Part shown: one piece after another, positions 1 to 8,942 of the stretch
Position numbering within the stretch: the first letter of the stretch is position 1
How the letters are laid out: every line of letters begins with the position of its first letter
NCBI RefSeq assembly: GCF_004114535.1
Contig: NZ_LBJC01000007.1
Location: 1 to 64,000 of the forward strand
Direction: 5' to 3'
DNA from: Bradyrhizobium nanningense
GTDB lineage: Bacteria > Pseudomonadota > Alphaproteobacteria > Rhizobiales > Xanthobacteraceae
Length of the DNA: 64,000 bases
Position numbers and translations under genes: made by a program
Notes under the pieces: model-generated
What the model saw: only the letters and a program-made list of their open reading frames with translations
Told to the model about the DNA's origin: nothing
Databases searched by the model: none

Positions 1-60
1 CGCAGACACTCGGCTATCGGCTATATCAGCCCGGTCGAGATGGAGCTAAAATCGGCTTGA
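1..60 (+). CDS. IS3-family transposase OrfB, C-terminal end (cut by window edge)
   Basis: Frame 1 reads RRHSAIGYISPVEMELKSA and then a stop at 58-60. This is the typical C-terminus of the rve/DDE integrase subunit of IS3-family elements (R-H-S-x-x-G-Y-x-S-P-x-E). Only 19 residues are inside the window, so whether the rest of the transposase is intact cannot be judged. The stop is followed within a few bases by a terminal-inverted-repeat-like sequence, as expected at the right end of such an element. Confidence 0.75.
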   Translation, partial: RRHSAIGYISPVEMELKSA

Positions 61-89
61 ACCCTGTCCACTTTTTTGGGGGAAGATCA
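1..89 (+). mobile_element. Right end of an IS3-family insertion sequence
   Basis: The transposase C-terminus ends at 60. The complement of 65-89 begins TGATCTTCCCCCAAAA and runs into GTGGACA. It therefore starts with TG, as IS3-family ends do, and has the C-rich then A-rich layout of many members. I place the right end at about 89. The left end and the target duplication lie outside the window. Confidence 0.6.
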
Positions 90-110
90 GACTGTCTCCG
101 CGGAAAGATT

Positions 111-142
111 CCTGGATTGCTTCGCTACGCTCGCAATGACGG
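111..142. repeat. Dispersed repeat half-element (GATTGCTTCGC...CTCGCAATGACG type)
   Basis: The segment matches the right arm of the complete palindromic element at 41581-41669 (GGATTGCTTCGCT.CGCTCGCAATGACG). The left arm is missing here, so this is a partial copy, next to the IS end. Confidence 0.6.
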
Positions 143-152
143 ATCGAGGTCT

Positions 153-242
153 CGTAGGGTGGGCAAAGCGAAGCGTGCCCACGTCTTCGTAATCACTGAG
201 AGATGGTGGGCACGGCGCAAGATTGCCTTTGCCCACCCTACG
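153..242. repeat. Intergenic palindromic repeat, CGTAGGGTGGGCAAAG family
   Basis: The outer arms at 153-168 and 227-242 are perfect 16-bp inverted repeats. Inner arms CGTGCCCA (174-181) and TGGGCACG (207-214) also pair, giving a long hairpin. A related element with GGTGGATTA arms lies at 19321-19442. It ends just past the 3' end of the convergent peptidase gene. Confidence 0.75.
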
Positions 243-252
243 GTACCCGTGC

Positions 253-1647
253 CTATTTCACCTCCGCCAGTGCGGCGAGGATCCTTGCCCAGGAGCGGAT
301 GCCTTTCTGGAAGCTGCGGAGGTCGTATTTCTCGTTCGGCGAGTGGATGTTGTCGTCATCGAGGCCGAAGCCGACCAGCAGCGAGTCGAGGTCGAGCGTG
401 CGCTTGAAGTCGGCGACGATCGGGATAGACGCGCCGGAGCCCATCAGCACGGTCTTCTTGCCCCATTCGTCCGTAAGCGCCTTGCTGGCGGCGGCGAGCG
501 GCTTCATGTTCCAGTCGAGCGCGACAGCGGGCGCGGCGGAATGGTCGCCGAACTCGACCTTGCAGTCGCCCGGAAGCCGTGCCGTGACGTAATCGCGGAA
601 GGCTTTGCGGATCTTTTGCGGGTCCTGCCCTTCGACCAGGCGGAACGAGACTTTGGCCGAGGCATGCGAGGGGATCACCGTCTTGGAGCCCTCGCCGATA
701 TAACCGCCCCAGATGCCGTTGACGTCGCAGGTCGGGCGCGACGAGGCCTGCTCGATCAGCAGGCGTCCCTTCTCGCCGGCAGGGATCGACAGCCCGATCG
801 GCTTCAGGAACGTCTCCGGCGTGAAATCGAGCTTCTTCCATTGCTCAAGGATGTCGGCCGGCAGATCCTTCACGCCGTCGTAGAAGCCGGGAATGGTGAT
901 GCGGTTGTCGTCGTCGAACAGGCCGCCGAGGATTTTCGTGAGCACCCTGATCGGGTTCATTGCGCTGCCGCCGAACACGCCGGAATGCAGGTCGCGATTG
1001 GCGGCGGTGATCTTCAGCTCTTCATAGAGCAGGCCGCGCAGCGAGGTCGTGATCGCCGGCGTATTGCTGTCCCACATGCCGGTGTCGCAAACCAGCACGT
1101 AGTCGGCCCTGAACTCATCCTTGTTGGCCTCGATGAAGGGCACGAAATTCTTCGAGCCGACCTCCTCCTCGCCTTCGATCAGGAAGGTGACGTCGATCGG
1201 CAGCGAGCCCGTCACCTTCTTCCAGGCGCGACAGGCTTCGACGAAGGTCATCACCTGGCCCTTGTCGTCCTCGGCGCCGCGCGCGACGATGATCTTGCGG
1301 CCGTCGGCGTGGTCGGTCACCGCAGGCTCGAACGGCGGACGGTGCCAGAGATCGAGCGGATCGACCGGCTGCACATCGTAATGGCCGTAAAAGATCACAT
1401 GCGGCCGCCCGCCGGCCCCGGTCTTGCCGACGATGGCGGGATGGCCCGCGGTCGGCCTCACCTCAGTGGCGACGCCGAAGCTCGCGATGTCCTTGGCGAG
1501 ATGTTCCGCCGCCGCCTTGCAATCCCCGGCAAAGGCCGGATCCGCGGAAATCGACTTGATCCGGAGCAGTGCAAACAGACGCTCCAGGCTGTTGTCGAAG
1601 TCCTTGTCGATGTGATCGAGCACGGATTGAAGCTGCGGATTGGCCAT
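253..1647 (-). CDS. M20-family dipeptidase / zinc carboxypeptidase-like hydrolase
   Basis: This 464-residue protein is a cytoplasmic M20/M28-clan peptidase of the CNDP dipeptidase-like type. The metal-site motifs are in the usual order: FYGHYDVQPVDP (about residue 85), an ED-D-K-G segment in GAEDDKGQ (about 125), the catalytic/metal pair in EGEEEVGS, and CDTGMW further on. It has no signal peptide. It probably hydrolyses small peptides or N-acylated amino acids, but the substrate cannot be read from sequence. It is monocistronic and ends beside repeat DNA. Confidence 0.9.
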   Translation of the reverse strand: MANPQLQSVLDHIDKDFDNSLERLFALLRIKSISADPAFAGDCKAAAEHLAKDIASFGVATEVRPTAGHPAIVGKTGAGGRPHVIFYGHYDVQPVDPLDLWHRPPFEPAVTDHADGRKIIVARGAEDDKGQVMTFVEACRAWKKVTGSLPIDVTFLIEGEEEVGSKNFVPFIEANKDEFRADYVLVCDTGMWDSNTPAITTSLRGLLYEELKITAANRDLHSGVFGGSAMNPIRVLTKILGGLFDDDNRITIPGFYDGVKDLPADILEQWKKLDFTPETFLKPIGLSIPAGEKGRLLIEQASSRPTCDVNGIWGGYIGEGSKTVIPSHASAKVSFRLVEGQDPQKIRKAFRDYVTARLPGDCKVEFGDHSAAPAVALDWNMKPLAAASKALTDEWGKKTVLMGSGASIPIVADFKRTLDLDSLLVGFGLDDDNIHSPNEKYDLRSFQKGIRSWARILAALAEVK

Positions 1648-1781
1648 GGTTGTTGGTCCTGATTGCTGGATCTTGATATGTCTGCGCTTTTAACGCCGCC
1701 ACCGCGCCTGTGCCAGTCACGACACGGCGTAGCAAGCCTGCGCGAGGCGAGCGTCTCGAAGGATGGCCGCGAAAGAGCTGC

Positions 1782-3404
1782 CTAGCGCCGCAGCAATCCG
1801 CCGAGCGCGCCGCGGACCAGCGTGCGGCCGATCGAGCCACCGAGCTGGCCGCCGAGCGATTTGCCGATATTGGCCGCCATCCCGCCGATCACCTGGTTGG
1901 TGACTGATCGCGTCACGTCCCGCGCGATGACCTGGCCCGTCGACAAACGGCCGCGCTTGACGTTGGTACCGAACACGGTGCCGACGATCGAGCCGATCTG
2001 GCCGAGAATGCCGCCGCCGCTTCCGCCCGCGGAGCCGTCGGCCGTCGCCGCCGTGCCGGCGATGCGCTTCTGGATCATCTCGTAGGCGGATTCTTCATCG
2101 ACCGCGGTGTCATATTTGCCCTTCACCGGGCTTGCAGCCATGATCGCCTTGCGCTCGTCCGGCGTGATCGCCCCGATGCGGGCCGACGGCGGACGGATCA
2201 TCACCCGCTCCACCATGGCCGGTGTGCCGTTGCCCTCGAGGAAGGACACCAGCGCCTCGCCCTTGCTGAGCTCCATGATCACCTTTTCGGTGTCGAGCTT
2301 CGGGTTTGGCCGGAAGGTCTGGGCTGCGGCCGCGACTGCCTTCTGGTCGCGCGGGGTGAAGGCGCGCAGCGCGTGCTGCACCCGGTTGCCCAATTGTCCG
2401 AGCACGCGGTCGGGCACGTCGATCGGGTTCTGTGTCACGAAGTAGACGCCGACTCCCTTGGAGCGGATCAGGCGGACCACCTGCTCGATCTTGTCCATCA
2501 GCGCCTTGGGCGCGTCATTGAACAACAGATGCGCCTCGTCGAAGAAGAACACGAGCTTCGGCTTGGGCAGATCGCCGGCCTCGGGCAGCTCTTCGAACAG
2601 CTCCGACAACATCCAGAGCAGGAAGGTCGCGTAAAGCCTGGGGTTCTGGAGCAGCTTGTCGGCGACCAGGATATTGACCATGCCGCGGCCGTCGCGGTCG
2701 GTCTTCATGAAATCCTTCAGCGTCAGCGCCGGCTCGCCGAAAAATTTGGTGCCGCCCTGGTTCTCCAGTACCAGGAGCTGGCGCTGGATGGTGCCGACGG
2801 TGGCCTTGGTGACGTTGCCGAACCCCTGCGCGGCCTTGCGGATGGCGGCGAGCGGATCCTCCTCCGCGTCCGCCGCTTTCTTCCCGCTATCGGGCACGAT
2901 GGCGTCGAGCAGCGCGCGCAGATCCTTCATATCGATGAGGGTCAGCCCGGCGTCGTCAGCGACGCGGAAGGCGACGTTGAGCACGCCCTCCTGCACGTCG
3001 TTCAGATCGAGCATGCGAGCGAGCAGAAGCGGCCCCATTTCCGTGACGGTCGCGCGCACCGGATGGCCCTGCTCGCCGAATACGTCCCAGAACACCGTCG
3101 AGAACTGGTCAGGCTGGAACGTCAGCCCCATTTCCAAGGCACGCTTCAGGATGAAATCCGCGGGCACGCCGACCTCGGAGATGCCGGAGAGGTCGCCCTT
3201 GATGTCGGCGGCGAAGACCGGAACACCGGCGCGCGCAAATCCTTCCGCCATCACCTGCAGCGTCACGGTCTTGCCGGTTCCGGTTGCACCGGTGACGAGG
3301 CCGTGGCGATTGGCGAGCGCCAGCGTCAGCCAGGCCTGCTCGTCTCCCTTGCCGACGAAGATCTTGTCGTCGGTATCGCCGAGCTTGCTGTCCTGTGCGG
3401 TCAT
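1782..3404 (-). CDS. HerA-like/DUF853 family ATPase
   Basis: This 540-residue P-loop ATPase belongs to the DUF853 (HerA/FtsK-superfamily) group. Walker A is GATGTGKTV (about residues 39-47) and Walker B is LVFFFDEAH (about 275), followed by a [12 protein letters not shown] sensor-like segment. The C-terminus is glycine-rich ([12 protein letters not shown]) and ends in Gly/Arg-rich sequence. Homologues are annotated as putative helicases or DNA translocases, and the physiological role is uncertain. I chose the ATG giving [10 protein letters not shown] because a purine-rich RBS-like AGAGAAAAG precedes it; the upstream in-frame extension looks non-coding. Confidence 0.85.
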   Translation of the reverse strand: MTAQDSKLGDTDDKIFVGKGDEQAWLTLALANRHGLVTGATGTGKTVTLQVMAEGFARAGVPVFAADIKGDLSGISEVGVPADFILKRALEMGLTFQPDQFSTVFWDVFGEQGHPVRATVTEMGPLLLARMLDLNDVQEGVLNVAFRVADDAGLTLIDMKDLRALLDAIVPDSGKKAADAEEDPLAAIRKAAQGFGNVTKATVGTIQRQLLVLENQGGTKFFGEPALTLKDFMKTDRDGRGMVNILVADKLLQNPRLYATFLLWMLSELFEELPEAGDLPKPKLVFFFDEAHLLFNDAPKALMDKIEQVVRLIRSKGVGVYFVTQNPIDVPDRVLGQLGNRVQHALRAFTPRDQKAVAAAAQTFRPNPKLDTEKVIMELSKGEALVSFLEGNGTPAMVERVMIRPPSARIGAITPDERKAIMAASPVKGKYDTAVDEESAYEMIQKRIAGTAATADGSAGGSGGGILGQIGSIVGTVFGTNVKRGRLSTGQVIARDVTRSVTNQVIGGMAANIGKSLGGQLGGSIGRTLVRGALGGLLRR

Positions 3405-3753
3405 TCTTTTCTCTGATCTCTTCTTGCCGGTTTCGCGTGTCGAAACTCGAACGCTCCAGTTCCGTAGTTTAACGCATGTCGCGCGCCGATTGAAACCGTT
3501 CAACACGCTCCAAGCATGCGACATTGTCGGAAACTGACGGACAACATCAGCCGAAAGTAGGAACGAGCTGTTCGCAACGCGGCAATTTTTCGCCGATTCC
3601 ATCTCCGCTCTTGCACCGCTGCAACACTCTTCGCGCGTTCGAAGATGAATCGCGACGCCGCCTGCGTTCATCGCTTGAATTTCACATCACACCGGCTCAA
3701 GATCATTTTCGAAAGAAATACTCCGGCATGCAACCGGCTGAGGGGCGGGCCTT
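3405..3753. other. Intergenic region between divergent genes, no feature recognised
   Basis: These 349 bases separate the HerA-like gene from the next plus-strand gene and must contain both promoters. They are noticeably richer in A+T than the flanking genes (for example GCAATTTTTCGCCG near 3582). I could not identify a convincing -35/-10 pair, operator or RNA gene. Confidence 0.5.
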
Positions 3754-4119
3754 ATGGACGAACTGATCGGGCGGCTGGCGACAAACGCCAGCATAGACAG
3801 TGCTGTCGCTGCAAAGACCGTCGGCATCATCCTGGGTTTCCTCCGCAGCGAGGGTCCTCCCGATAGCGTGCAGGCCCTGATTGATCAGATCCCCGGAGCG
3901 GAAGCCGCGATCGAGGCATCCAGGAGCGGCGGCGGGCTGTCGCGACTGATGGGCGGCGGCCTGATGGCGGTCGGCACGCGCCTGATGGGCCTGGGGCTCG
4001 GCATGTCCGAAATTCAAAACATCGCCCGTGAACTTTTCCGCTACGGCCGAGACAAAATCGGAGCGGATCAGATGGGCAAGATCGTTGCGGGGACGCCGGG
4101 CCTCAGCCAGTTCGCCTGA
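3754..4119 (+). CDS. Conserved small protein, DUF2267/DUF2780-like
   Basis: This 121-residue protein of unknown function has an N-terminal helical part (MDELIGRLATNASIDSAVAA), a central glycine-rich stretch (SGGGLSRLMGGGLMAVG) that could be a membrane-active or flexible linker, and a C-terminal helix pair. The layout resembles small DUF2267 or DUF2780 proteins common in alphaproteobacteria, but the assignment is tentative. A GAGGGGCGG segment just upstream supports the ATG. The next gene starts 27 bases after its stop, so the two may be co-transcribed. Confidence 0.65.
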   Translation: MDELIGRLATNASIDSAVAAKTVGIILGFLRSEGPPDSVQALIDQIPGAEAAIEASRSGGGLSRLMGGGLMAVGTRLMGLGLGMSEIQNIARELFRYGRDKIGADQMGKIVAGTPGLSQFA

Positions 4120-4145
4120 AGCTTTGGCATTTCATATCGAGTATC

Positions 4146-4553
4146 ATGACATATCCGATCTCCGAGATTGAGGGCCTGTCGGTCTTTGCCGCCAACAAGT
4201 TGAAGGCGCAGGGTATCCGCACCACCGACGCGCTGCTCGAGGCGGCCGGCACGGTGAAGGGCCGCAAGGCGCTTTCCGCCAAGACCGGCATCAGCGAGCA
4301 GCTGCTGCTGGAATGGGCCAACGTGTCCGACTACATGCGCATCCCCGGCATGGGCCGGGCCAAGGTCGGCCTGGTCCGCGCCGCCGGCGTCACCACCGTG
4401 CGCGAGCTCGCCTATCGGAATCCGGCAAGGCTCACCCAAAGCATGCGCGACGCCAACGAGAAGAAGAAGCTGCTCCGCATCCTTCCTTCCGAGAAGTCGG
4501 TCGGCGACATCATCGCCAAGGCGAAGAAGCTGCAACCGAAGATCACGTATTAG
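4146..4553 (+). CDS. DUF4332 domain protein (helix-hairpin-helix type)
   Basis: This 135-residue protein consists of two helix-hairpin-helix-like repeats. The first is ISEIEGLSVFAANKLKAQGI (residues 4-23) and the second is YMRIPGMGRAKVGLVRAAGV (about 60-80). This is the DUF4332 pattern, related to DNA-binding HhH folds such as the RNA polymerase alpha C-terminal domain. It probably binds nucleic acid non-specifically, but no function is established. It is rich in lysine at the C-terminus. Confidence 0.85.
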   Translation: MTYPISEIEGLSVFAANKLKAQGIRTTDALLEAAGTVKGRKALSAKTGISEQLLLEWANVSDYMRIPGMGRAKVGLVRAAGVTTVRELAYRNPARLTQSMRDANEKKKLLRILPSEKSVGDIIAKAKKLQPKITY

Positions 4554-4577
4554 GACGGTTCTGTCCCCGCCGCGTTC

Positions 4578-4703
4578 GTGCCCCGGACGCAGCGCAGCGC
4601 TTCTTCAGCGATGCGCTGCAGAGCCGGGGCCGAGGCTGTTGCGTGGTATGGGTCCCGGCTCTGCGCAGCAACGCCAAGGGCGTTGCAGCGCGTCCGGGAC
4701 CCA
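4578..4703. repeat. Dispersed palindromic repeat, GTGCCCCGGACGC family, copy 1
   Basis: The element starts GTGCCCCGGACGC and ends GCGTCCGGGACC, with an inner pair CAGAGCCGGGGC and GTCCCGGCTCTGCG. A second copy with the same arms and loop layout lies at 56923-57052. It fills most of the gap between the DUF4332 gene and folP. Confidence 0.75.
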
Positions 4704-4793
4704 AGAGACTGGGCGTAACGCGCGGCGTTTGTCCCAGGTCCCGCCCCCCATCCCGCCTTGAACTCCCCCTCCCCGCCCGCTAAAGCGGGCGCC

Positions 4794-5654
4794 ATGAACG
4801 CCTCGCCCTCCCCATCCGTCCCGCCGGCCGGCTCGGCCGGGCCTGATGTGCTGCGGACCCTGCTGGGACGGCCGATCCCGGCTTTGATGGGCGTGCTCAA
4901 CGTCACCCCGGACTCTTTCTCCGACGGCGGCGAGTTCATCGCGCCTGAGCAGGCGCTCGCACGGGCGCGGGCGATGATTGACGCCGGCGTCGACATCATC
5001 GACATCGGGGCCGAGTCCACCCGGCCCTACAAGGGTGCCCGGCCGGTCACGGCGGAGGACGAGCTCGCCCGGCTGAAGCCGGTGCTGGCAGGCGTGGTGG
5101 CTCTCGGCGTGCCGGTCTCGATCGACAGCATGAAGGCCGAGGTGGTGGCCTTCGCGCTCGATCAGGGCGCGGCGATCGCCAACGACGTCTGGGGCCTGCA
5201 GCGCGACGCCGCCATGGCGCCGCTGGTGGCCGCAAGAGGCGTCCCCGTCATCGTCATGCACAACCGCGACGACGCCGATCCCGCCATCGACATCATCACG
5301 GACATGAAGACCTTCTTCCTGCGCTCGCTCGATATCGCCGCCAAGGCCGGCATCGCGCGCGACAGAATCGTGCTCGATCCCGGCATCGGCTTCGGCAAGA
5401 CCGCCGAGCAGAGCATGACCGCGCTGGCGCGGTTACGCGAATTCGAGATGTTCGGCCTGCCAATCCTGGTCGGTGCCTCGCGCAAACGCTTCATCGCCTC
5501 GGTGTCGCCGTCGGAGCCGAAAGAGCGGCTCGCCGGCTCGATCGCCGCGCATCTGATCGCCGCGCAGCGCGGTGCCAAGATCATCCGGACCCATGACGTC
5601 GCCGAGACCTTGCAGGCCTTGCGGGTCGCGCATGCAATCGAGGGCAAGCAATGA
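4794..5654 (+). CDS. folP: Dihydropteroate synthase
   Basis: FolP condenses 7,8-dihydropterin pyrophosphate with p-aminobenzoate to make dihydropteroate, the step blocked by sulfonamides. The 286-residue protein has the family signatures in order: MGVLNVTPDSFSDGG, DIIDIGAESTRP, SIDSMKAEV, VLDPGIGFGKT and GASRKRF. I chose the ATG giving MNASPSPSVP; an in-frame TTG at 4758 would add 12 residues. The stop overlaps the start of folB by four bases (ATGA), so translational coupling is expected. Confidence 0.95.
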   Translation: MNASPSPSVPPAGSAGPDVLRTLLGRPIPALMGVLNVTPDSFSDGGEFIAPEQALARARAMIDAGVDIIDIGAESTRPYKGARPVTAEDELARLKPVLAGVVALGVPVSIDSMKAEVVAFALDQGAAIANDVWGLQRDAAMAPLVAARGVPVIVMHNRDDADPAIDIITDMKTFFLRSLDIAAKAGIARDRIVLDPGIGFGKTAEQSMTALARLREFEMFGLPILVGASRKRFIASVSPSEPKERLAGSIAAHLIAAQRGAKIIRTHDVAETLQALRVAHAIEGKQ

Positions 5655-6019
5655 CCGATACGATCTTCGTCACCGGCCTGTCGATCCATGCCCGCCACGG
5701 CGTGATGGATCACGAGACCGAAGTCGGCCAGCGCTTCGTCATCGATCTCGAACTCTATACCGACCTGTCGGAGCCCTCGCGCAGCGACCGGCTGGCCGAT
5801 ACGGTGTCCTATGCCGACGTCGTGGCGACAACGACGGCGGCGTTCAAGAACACCAATTACAAGCTGTTGGAGCGCGCGGCCGGCGCGGTGGCCGATGCCA
5901 TCCTGTCGCACTTCCCGCGCATCCGCGCCGTGAAGATCACCGTACACAAGCCGCATGCGCCGATCGCCGCGATCTTCGACGACGTCGGCATCATGCTGAC
6001 GCGCTCGCGGCATCCTTAA
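5651..6019 (+). CDS. folB: Dihydroneopterin aldolase
   Basis: FolB converts 7,8-dihydroneopterin to 6-hydroxymethyl-7,8-dihydropterin and glycolaldehyde. The 122-residue protein has the normal length and the family features: FVTGLSIHARHGVMDHE at the N-terminus with the conserved His/Gly, RLADTVSYADV in the middle, and VKITVHKPHAPI near the C-terminus, where the catalytic lysine sits. It lies between folP and folK in the usual alphaproteobacterial folate cluster, one base before the folK start. Confidence 0.95.
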   Translation: MTDTIFVTGLSIHARHGVMDHETEVGQRFVIDLELYTDLSEPSRSDRLADTVSYADVVATTTAAFKNTNYKLLERAAGAVADAILSHFPRIRAVKITVHKPHAPIAAIFDDVGIMLTRSRHP

Positions 6020-6020
6020 G

Positions 6021-6512
6021 ATGGCGAGCGTCTTGATCGCGCTCGGCGGCAATGTCGGCGATGTCCGCGCGACGTTCCGCAAGGCGATCGCCCATATCTG
6101 CGGCATGGCGCAAGGCGCACTGATCGCGCGCTCCTCCGACTACGCAACGCCGCCCTGGGGCGACGAGGATCAGGCTCCCTTCATCAACGCATGCATCGAG
6201 ATCGAGACCGGCCTCGATCCCCATGCGCTCTTGTTCGTGCTGCAGAAGGTCGAGCAGAAATTCGGTCGTATCAGGGACAAGGCGCGGCGCTGGGGCCCGC
6301 GCACGCTCGATCTCGACATGATCGCCTATGACGACGTCTCCTTGCAGAAGCCCGACCTGACCCTGCCGCATCCGCGCCTGTTCGAGCGCGCTTTCGTGCT
6401 GGTGCCGCTGGCAGAAATCGCGCCCGACCGCGTGATCTCGGGCATTCGTGTGCGTGACGGGCTCGCCAGCGTCTCGACGCAAGGCATTGAGCGGCTTCCG
6501 GATACCGGTTAA
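6021..6512 (+). CDS. folK: 2-amino-4-hydroxy-6-hydroxymethyldihydropteridine pyrophosphokinase
   Basis: FolK transfers pyrophosphate from ATP to 6-hydroxymethyl-dihydropterin, making the FolP substrate. The 163-residue protein has the start signature LIALGGNVGDVRATF, the APFINACIEIET segment and the HPPK signature RRWGPRTLDLDMIAYDD with its magnesium-binding aspartates. It is the last gene of the compact folP-folB-folK cluster; an 81-base gap precedes the methylmalonyl-CoA mutase genes. Confidence 0.95.
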   Translation: MASVLIALGGNVGDVRATFRKAIAHICGMAQGALIARSSDYATPPWGDEDQAPFINACIEIETGLDPHALLFVLQKVEQKFGRIRDKARRWGPRTLDLDMIAYDDVSLQKPDLTLPHPRLFERAFVLVPLAEIAPDRVISGIRVRDGLASVSTQGIERLPDTG

Positions 6513-6593
6513 CCAAAAACAACCGTTTGCAGGGACGGTCCGCCGTGGCAATTTCGCCTGCGAATAACGAGACGTTTGGGAGCCCCTCGCCGC

Positions 6594-8465
6594 ATGACCT
6601 CCATGACTGACGACCTGCCGCTGGCGGCGGATTTTCCCAAGGCGACCGTCGAAGACTGGCGCAAGCTGGTCGACGGCGTGCTGAAGGGCGCGCCGTTCGA
6701 CAAGCTGGTCGGCAAGACCTATGACGGTATCAAGATCGAACCGCTCTATCCGCGCGCCAAGGGCGTTGCGCCCGTGGTGGGGCGGCCGGCCGCCGCGCCC
6801 TGGCAAATCATCCAGCGGATCGACCATCCCGATGCAGCGCTCGCGAATGCTCAGGCGTTGCAGGATCTGGAGAACGGCGCGACGGGGCTTGCGCTGGTGT
6901 TCGCCGGCGCCAATAGCGCGCGCGGCTTCGGTCTGGAACCTTCGGCGGAGGCGGTTGCAAAGATCCTGAAGGACATTCATCTCGATGCCGGCATTGGCAT
7001 CGAGCTCGAGGTCGGACCGCAATCACGGATGGCCGCGATCCATGTCGCGGAATATGTGAAGGCCCAAGGCCTCGAACCCGCAGCGTGCAACATCCGCTTC
7101 GGGCTCGATCCGCTCGCGGCCGGCGCGGTGTGGGGCTACAGCCCCTATACCTGGGACGAAATCGCGCCCGCCGTCACCGGTGCCATCAAGGGGCTCTCCA
7201 CGCTCGGCTTCAAGGGACCGTTCGCGTCCGCCGACGGGCGCGTGATCCACGATGCCGGCGGCTCCGAGGTGCAGGAGCTCGCCTTCGTGCTCGCCTGCGG
7301 CGTCGCCTATCTGCGCGCCATCGAAGGCGCCGGTATTCCCCTCGAGCAGGCGCAGGGCATGGTCTACGCGCGGCTTTCCGCGGACGCCGACCAGTACTTG
7401 ACCATGGCCAAATTTCGCGCGCTGCGGCTGTTGTGGGCGCGGATCGAAAGCGCGTGCGGGCTGACGCCGAAACCGCTGTTCATCGCTGCCGATACGGCCT
7501 GGCGCATGCTGACGCAGCGCGATCCTTACGTGAACATGCTGCGCGCGACCATCGCGACGTTCGGCGCCGGGCTCGCCGGCGCCAACGCGATCACGGTGCT
7601 GCCGCATACGCTGGCGCTCGGCCTGCCCGATCCGTTCGCGCGGCGCGTGGCGCGCAACACGCAGCTCTTGCTGCTGGAAGAAAGCAATTTCGCCAAGGTC
7701 AGCGATCCCGCAGCGGGCGCCGGCGGCATCGAGACGCTGACCGCGCAGCTTTGCGAGGCCGCCTGGGCTCTGTTCCAGGAGAGCGAGAGGGCCGGCGGCG
7801 CCTTCGCCGCGCTTCAGCAAGGCCTGTTCCAGAGCAAGGTCGCGGCCGCACGAAAAGCGCGCGACGCCAACATCGCAAAACGCCGCGACGTGCTGACCGG
7901 CGCCAGCGAGTTTCCGAACCTGCACGAGAGCGAAGCCAATGTCCTGAAGGCGACGCCGGTCGCGCTGGCGCCTTACGGCGAGCAGAAATACAAGTTCGAT
8001 CCGCTGCCGCCGATCCGGCTTGCGGAACCGTTCGAGGCACTGCGCGACAAATCCGACGCGGCGCTCAAGTCGCGCGGCGCGCGGCCAAAAGTGTTTTTGG
8101 CCAATCTCGGCACGCCAGCCGATTTCACGGCGCGCGCGACCTTTGCCAAGAGCTTCTTCGAGGCCGGCGGCATCGAGGCCACGGACAGCGAGAGCTTTGC
8201 CGATCCGGCCAAGCTGGCGGACGCCTTCAAAGCCTCCGGCGCCGAGCTCGCCTGCCTCTGTTCCAGCGACAAGGTCTATGCGGAACACGCCGAAGCTGCG
8301 GCCAAGGCCCTGCAAATCGCGGGCGCGCGACATATCTATCTGGCGGGCCGTCCGACGGAGGCCGAGGCGACGCTGCGGGCGGCCGGCGTCACGGGTTTTG
8401 TCTTCGCCGGAGGCGATGCGCTTGCCACGCTGCAGGACGCCTACCGACGGATGGAGCAGCCATGA
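6594..8465 (+). CDS. mutA: Methylmalonyl-CoA mutase small (non-B12-binding) subunit
   Basis: This 623-residue protein is the small subunit of heterodimeric methylmalonyl-CoA mutase, which isomerises methylmalonyl-CoA and succinyl-CoA at the end of propionyl-CoA breakdown. It has the mutase TIM-barrel region (GYSPYTWDEIAPAV, LRATIATFGAGLAGAN, LPHTLALGLPDPFARR). The C-terminal cobalamin-like domain lacks the D-x-H-x-x-G motif present in the large subunit, which identifies it as the structural subunit. ATG at 6594 or 6603 are both possible. Its stop overlaps the start of the next gene (ATGA). Confidence 0.93.
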   Translation: MTSMTDDLPLAADFPKATVEDWRKLVDGVLKGAPFDKLVGKTYDGIKIEPLYPRAKGVAPVVGRPAAAPWQIIQRIDHPDAALANAQALQDLENGATGLALVFAGANSARGFGLEPSAEAVAKILKDIHLDAGIGIELEVGPQSRMAAIHVAEYVKAQGLEPAACNIRFGLDPLAAGAVWGYSPYTWDEIAPAVTGAIKGLSTLGFKGPFASADGRVIHDAGGSEVQELAFVLACGVAYLRAIEGAGIPLEQAQGMVYARLSADADQYLTMAKFRALRLLWARIESACGLTPKPLFIAADTAWRMLTQRDPYVNMLRATIATFGAGLAGANAITVLPHTLALGLPDPFARRVARNTQLLLLEESNFAKVSDPAAGAGGIETLTAQLCEAAWALFQESERAGGAFAALQQGLFQSKVAAARKARDANIAKRRDVLTGASEFPNLHESEANVLKATPVALAPYGEQKYKFDPLPPIRLAEPFEALRDKSDAALKSRGARPKVFLANLGTPADFTARATFAKSFFEAGGIEATDSESFADPAKLADAFKASGAELACLCSSDKVYAEHAEAAAKALQIAGARHIYLAGRPTEAEATLRAAGVTGFVFAGGDALATLQDAYRRMEQP

Positions 8466-8926
8466 CCGACACCAGCAAACCCGTTCTGACCGGCGGCTGC
8501 CAATGCGGGGCGGTGCGCTTCGCAATCATGACGGCGCCGAACCGGGTCTCGATCTGCCACTGCCGCATGTGCCAGAAGGCGGCCGGCGCGCCCTTCGCCT
8601 CTTTTGCCGACGTCAACAAGACCGACTTTGCCTGGACCAAGGGGAAGCCGTCGTTCTTCCGCTCCTCCAGCATCGCCGAGCGCGGCTTTTGCGCCGCCTG
8701 CGGCACGCCGCTGAGCTTCGGCCGCATCGACGGCGACCGGATCGAGATCATGACCGGCGCCTTCGACCACCCCGACCGGGTGATCCCGACGCGGCAGTTC
8801 GGCACTGAATCCCGCCTCGGCTGGGTTGTCGGCATCGCCAATTTGCCGAGCCAGACCACGCAGCAGAATTACGGACCGGAGAAGATGGCGACCATCGTCA
8901 GCCATCAGCATCCGGACCATGATTGA
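8462..8926 (+). CDS. GFA-family zinc protein (glutathione-dependent formaldehyde-activating enzyme-like)
   Basis: This 154-residue CENP-V/GFA-fold protein shows all expected zinc ligand motifs: [10 protein letters not shown] (residues 11-20), CHCRMCQKA and FCAACGTPL. Some relatives bind S-hydroxymethylglutathione, but most members have no proven activity. It starts inside the mutA stop codon and ends just before mutB, so it is made from the mut transcript. A link between this fold and mutase function is not established, and the position is the main clue. Confidence 0.9.
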   Translation: MTDTSKPVLTGGCQCGAVRFAIMTAPNRVSICHCRMCQKAAGAPFASFADVNKTDFAWTKGKPSFFRSSSIAERGFCAACGTPLSFGRIDGDRIEIMTGAFDHPDRVIPTRQFGTESRLGWVVGIANLPSQTTQQNYGPEKMATIVSHQHPDHD

Positions 8927-8942
8927 TGATATGGTTGAAGCC

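Noticed and set aside
223..1662. Plus-strand frame of 479 codons opposite the M20 peptidase
   Set aside because: High-GC shadow of the real minus-strand gene; no motif, and the peptidase motifs on the minus strand are complete.
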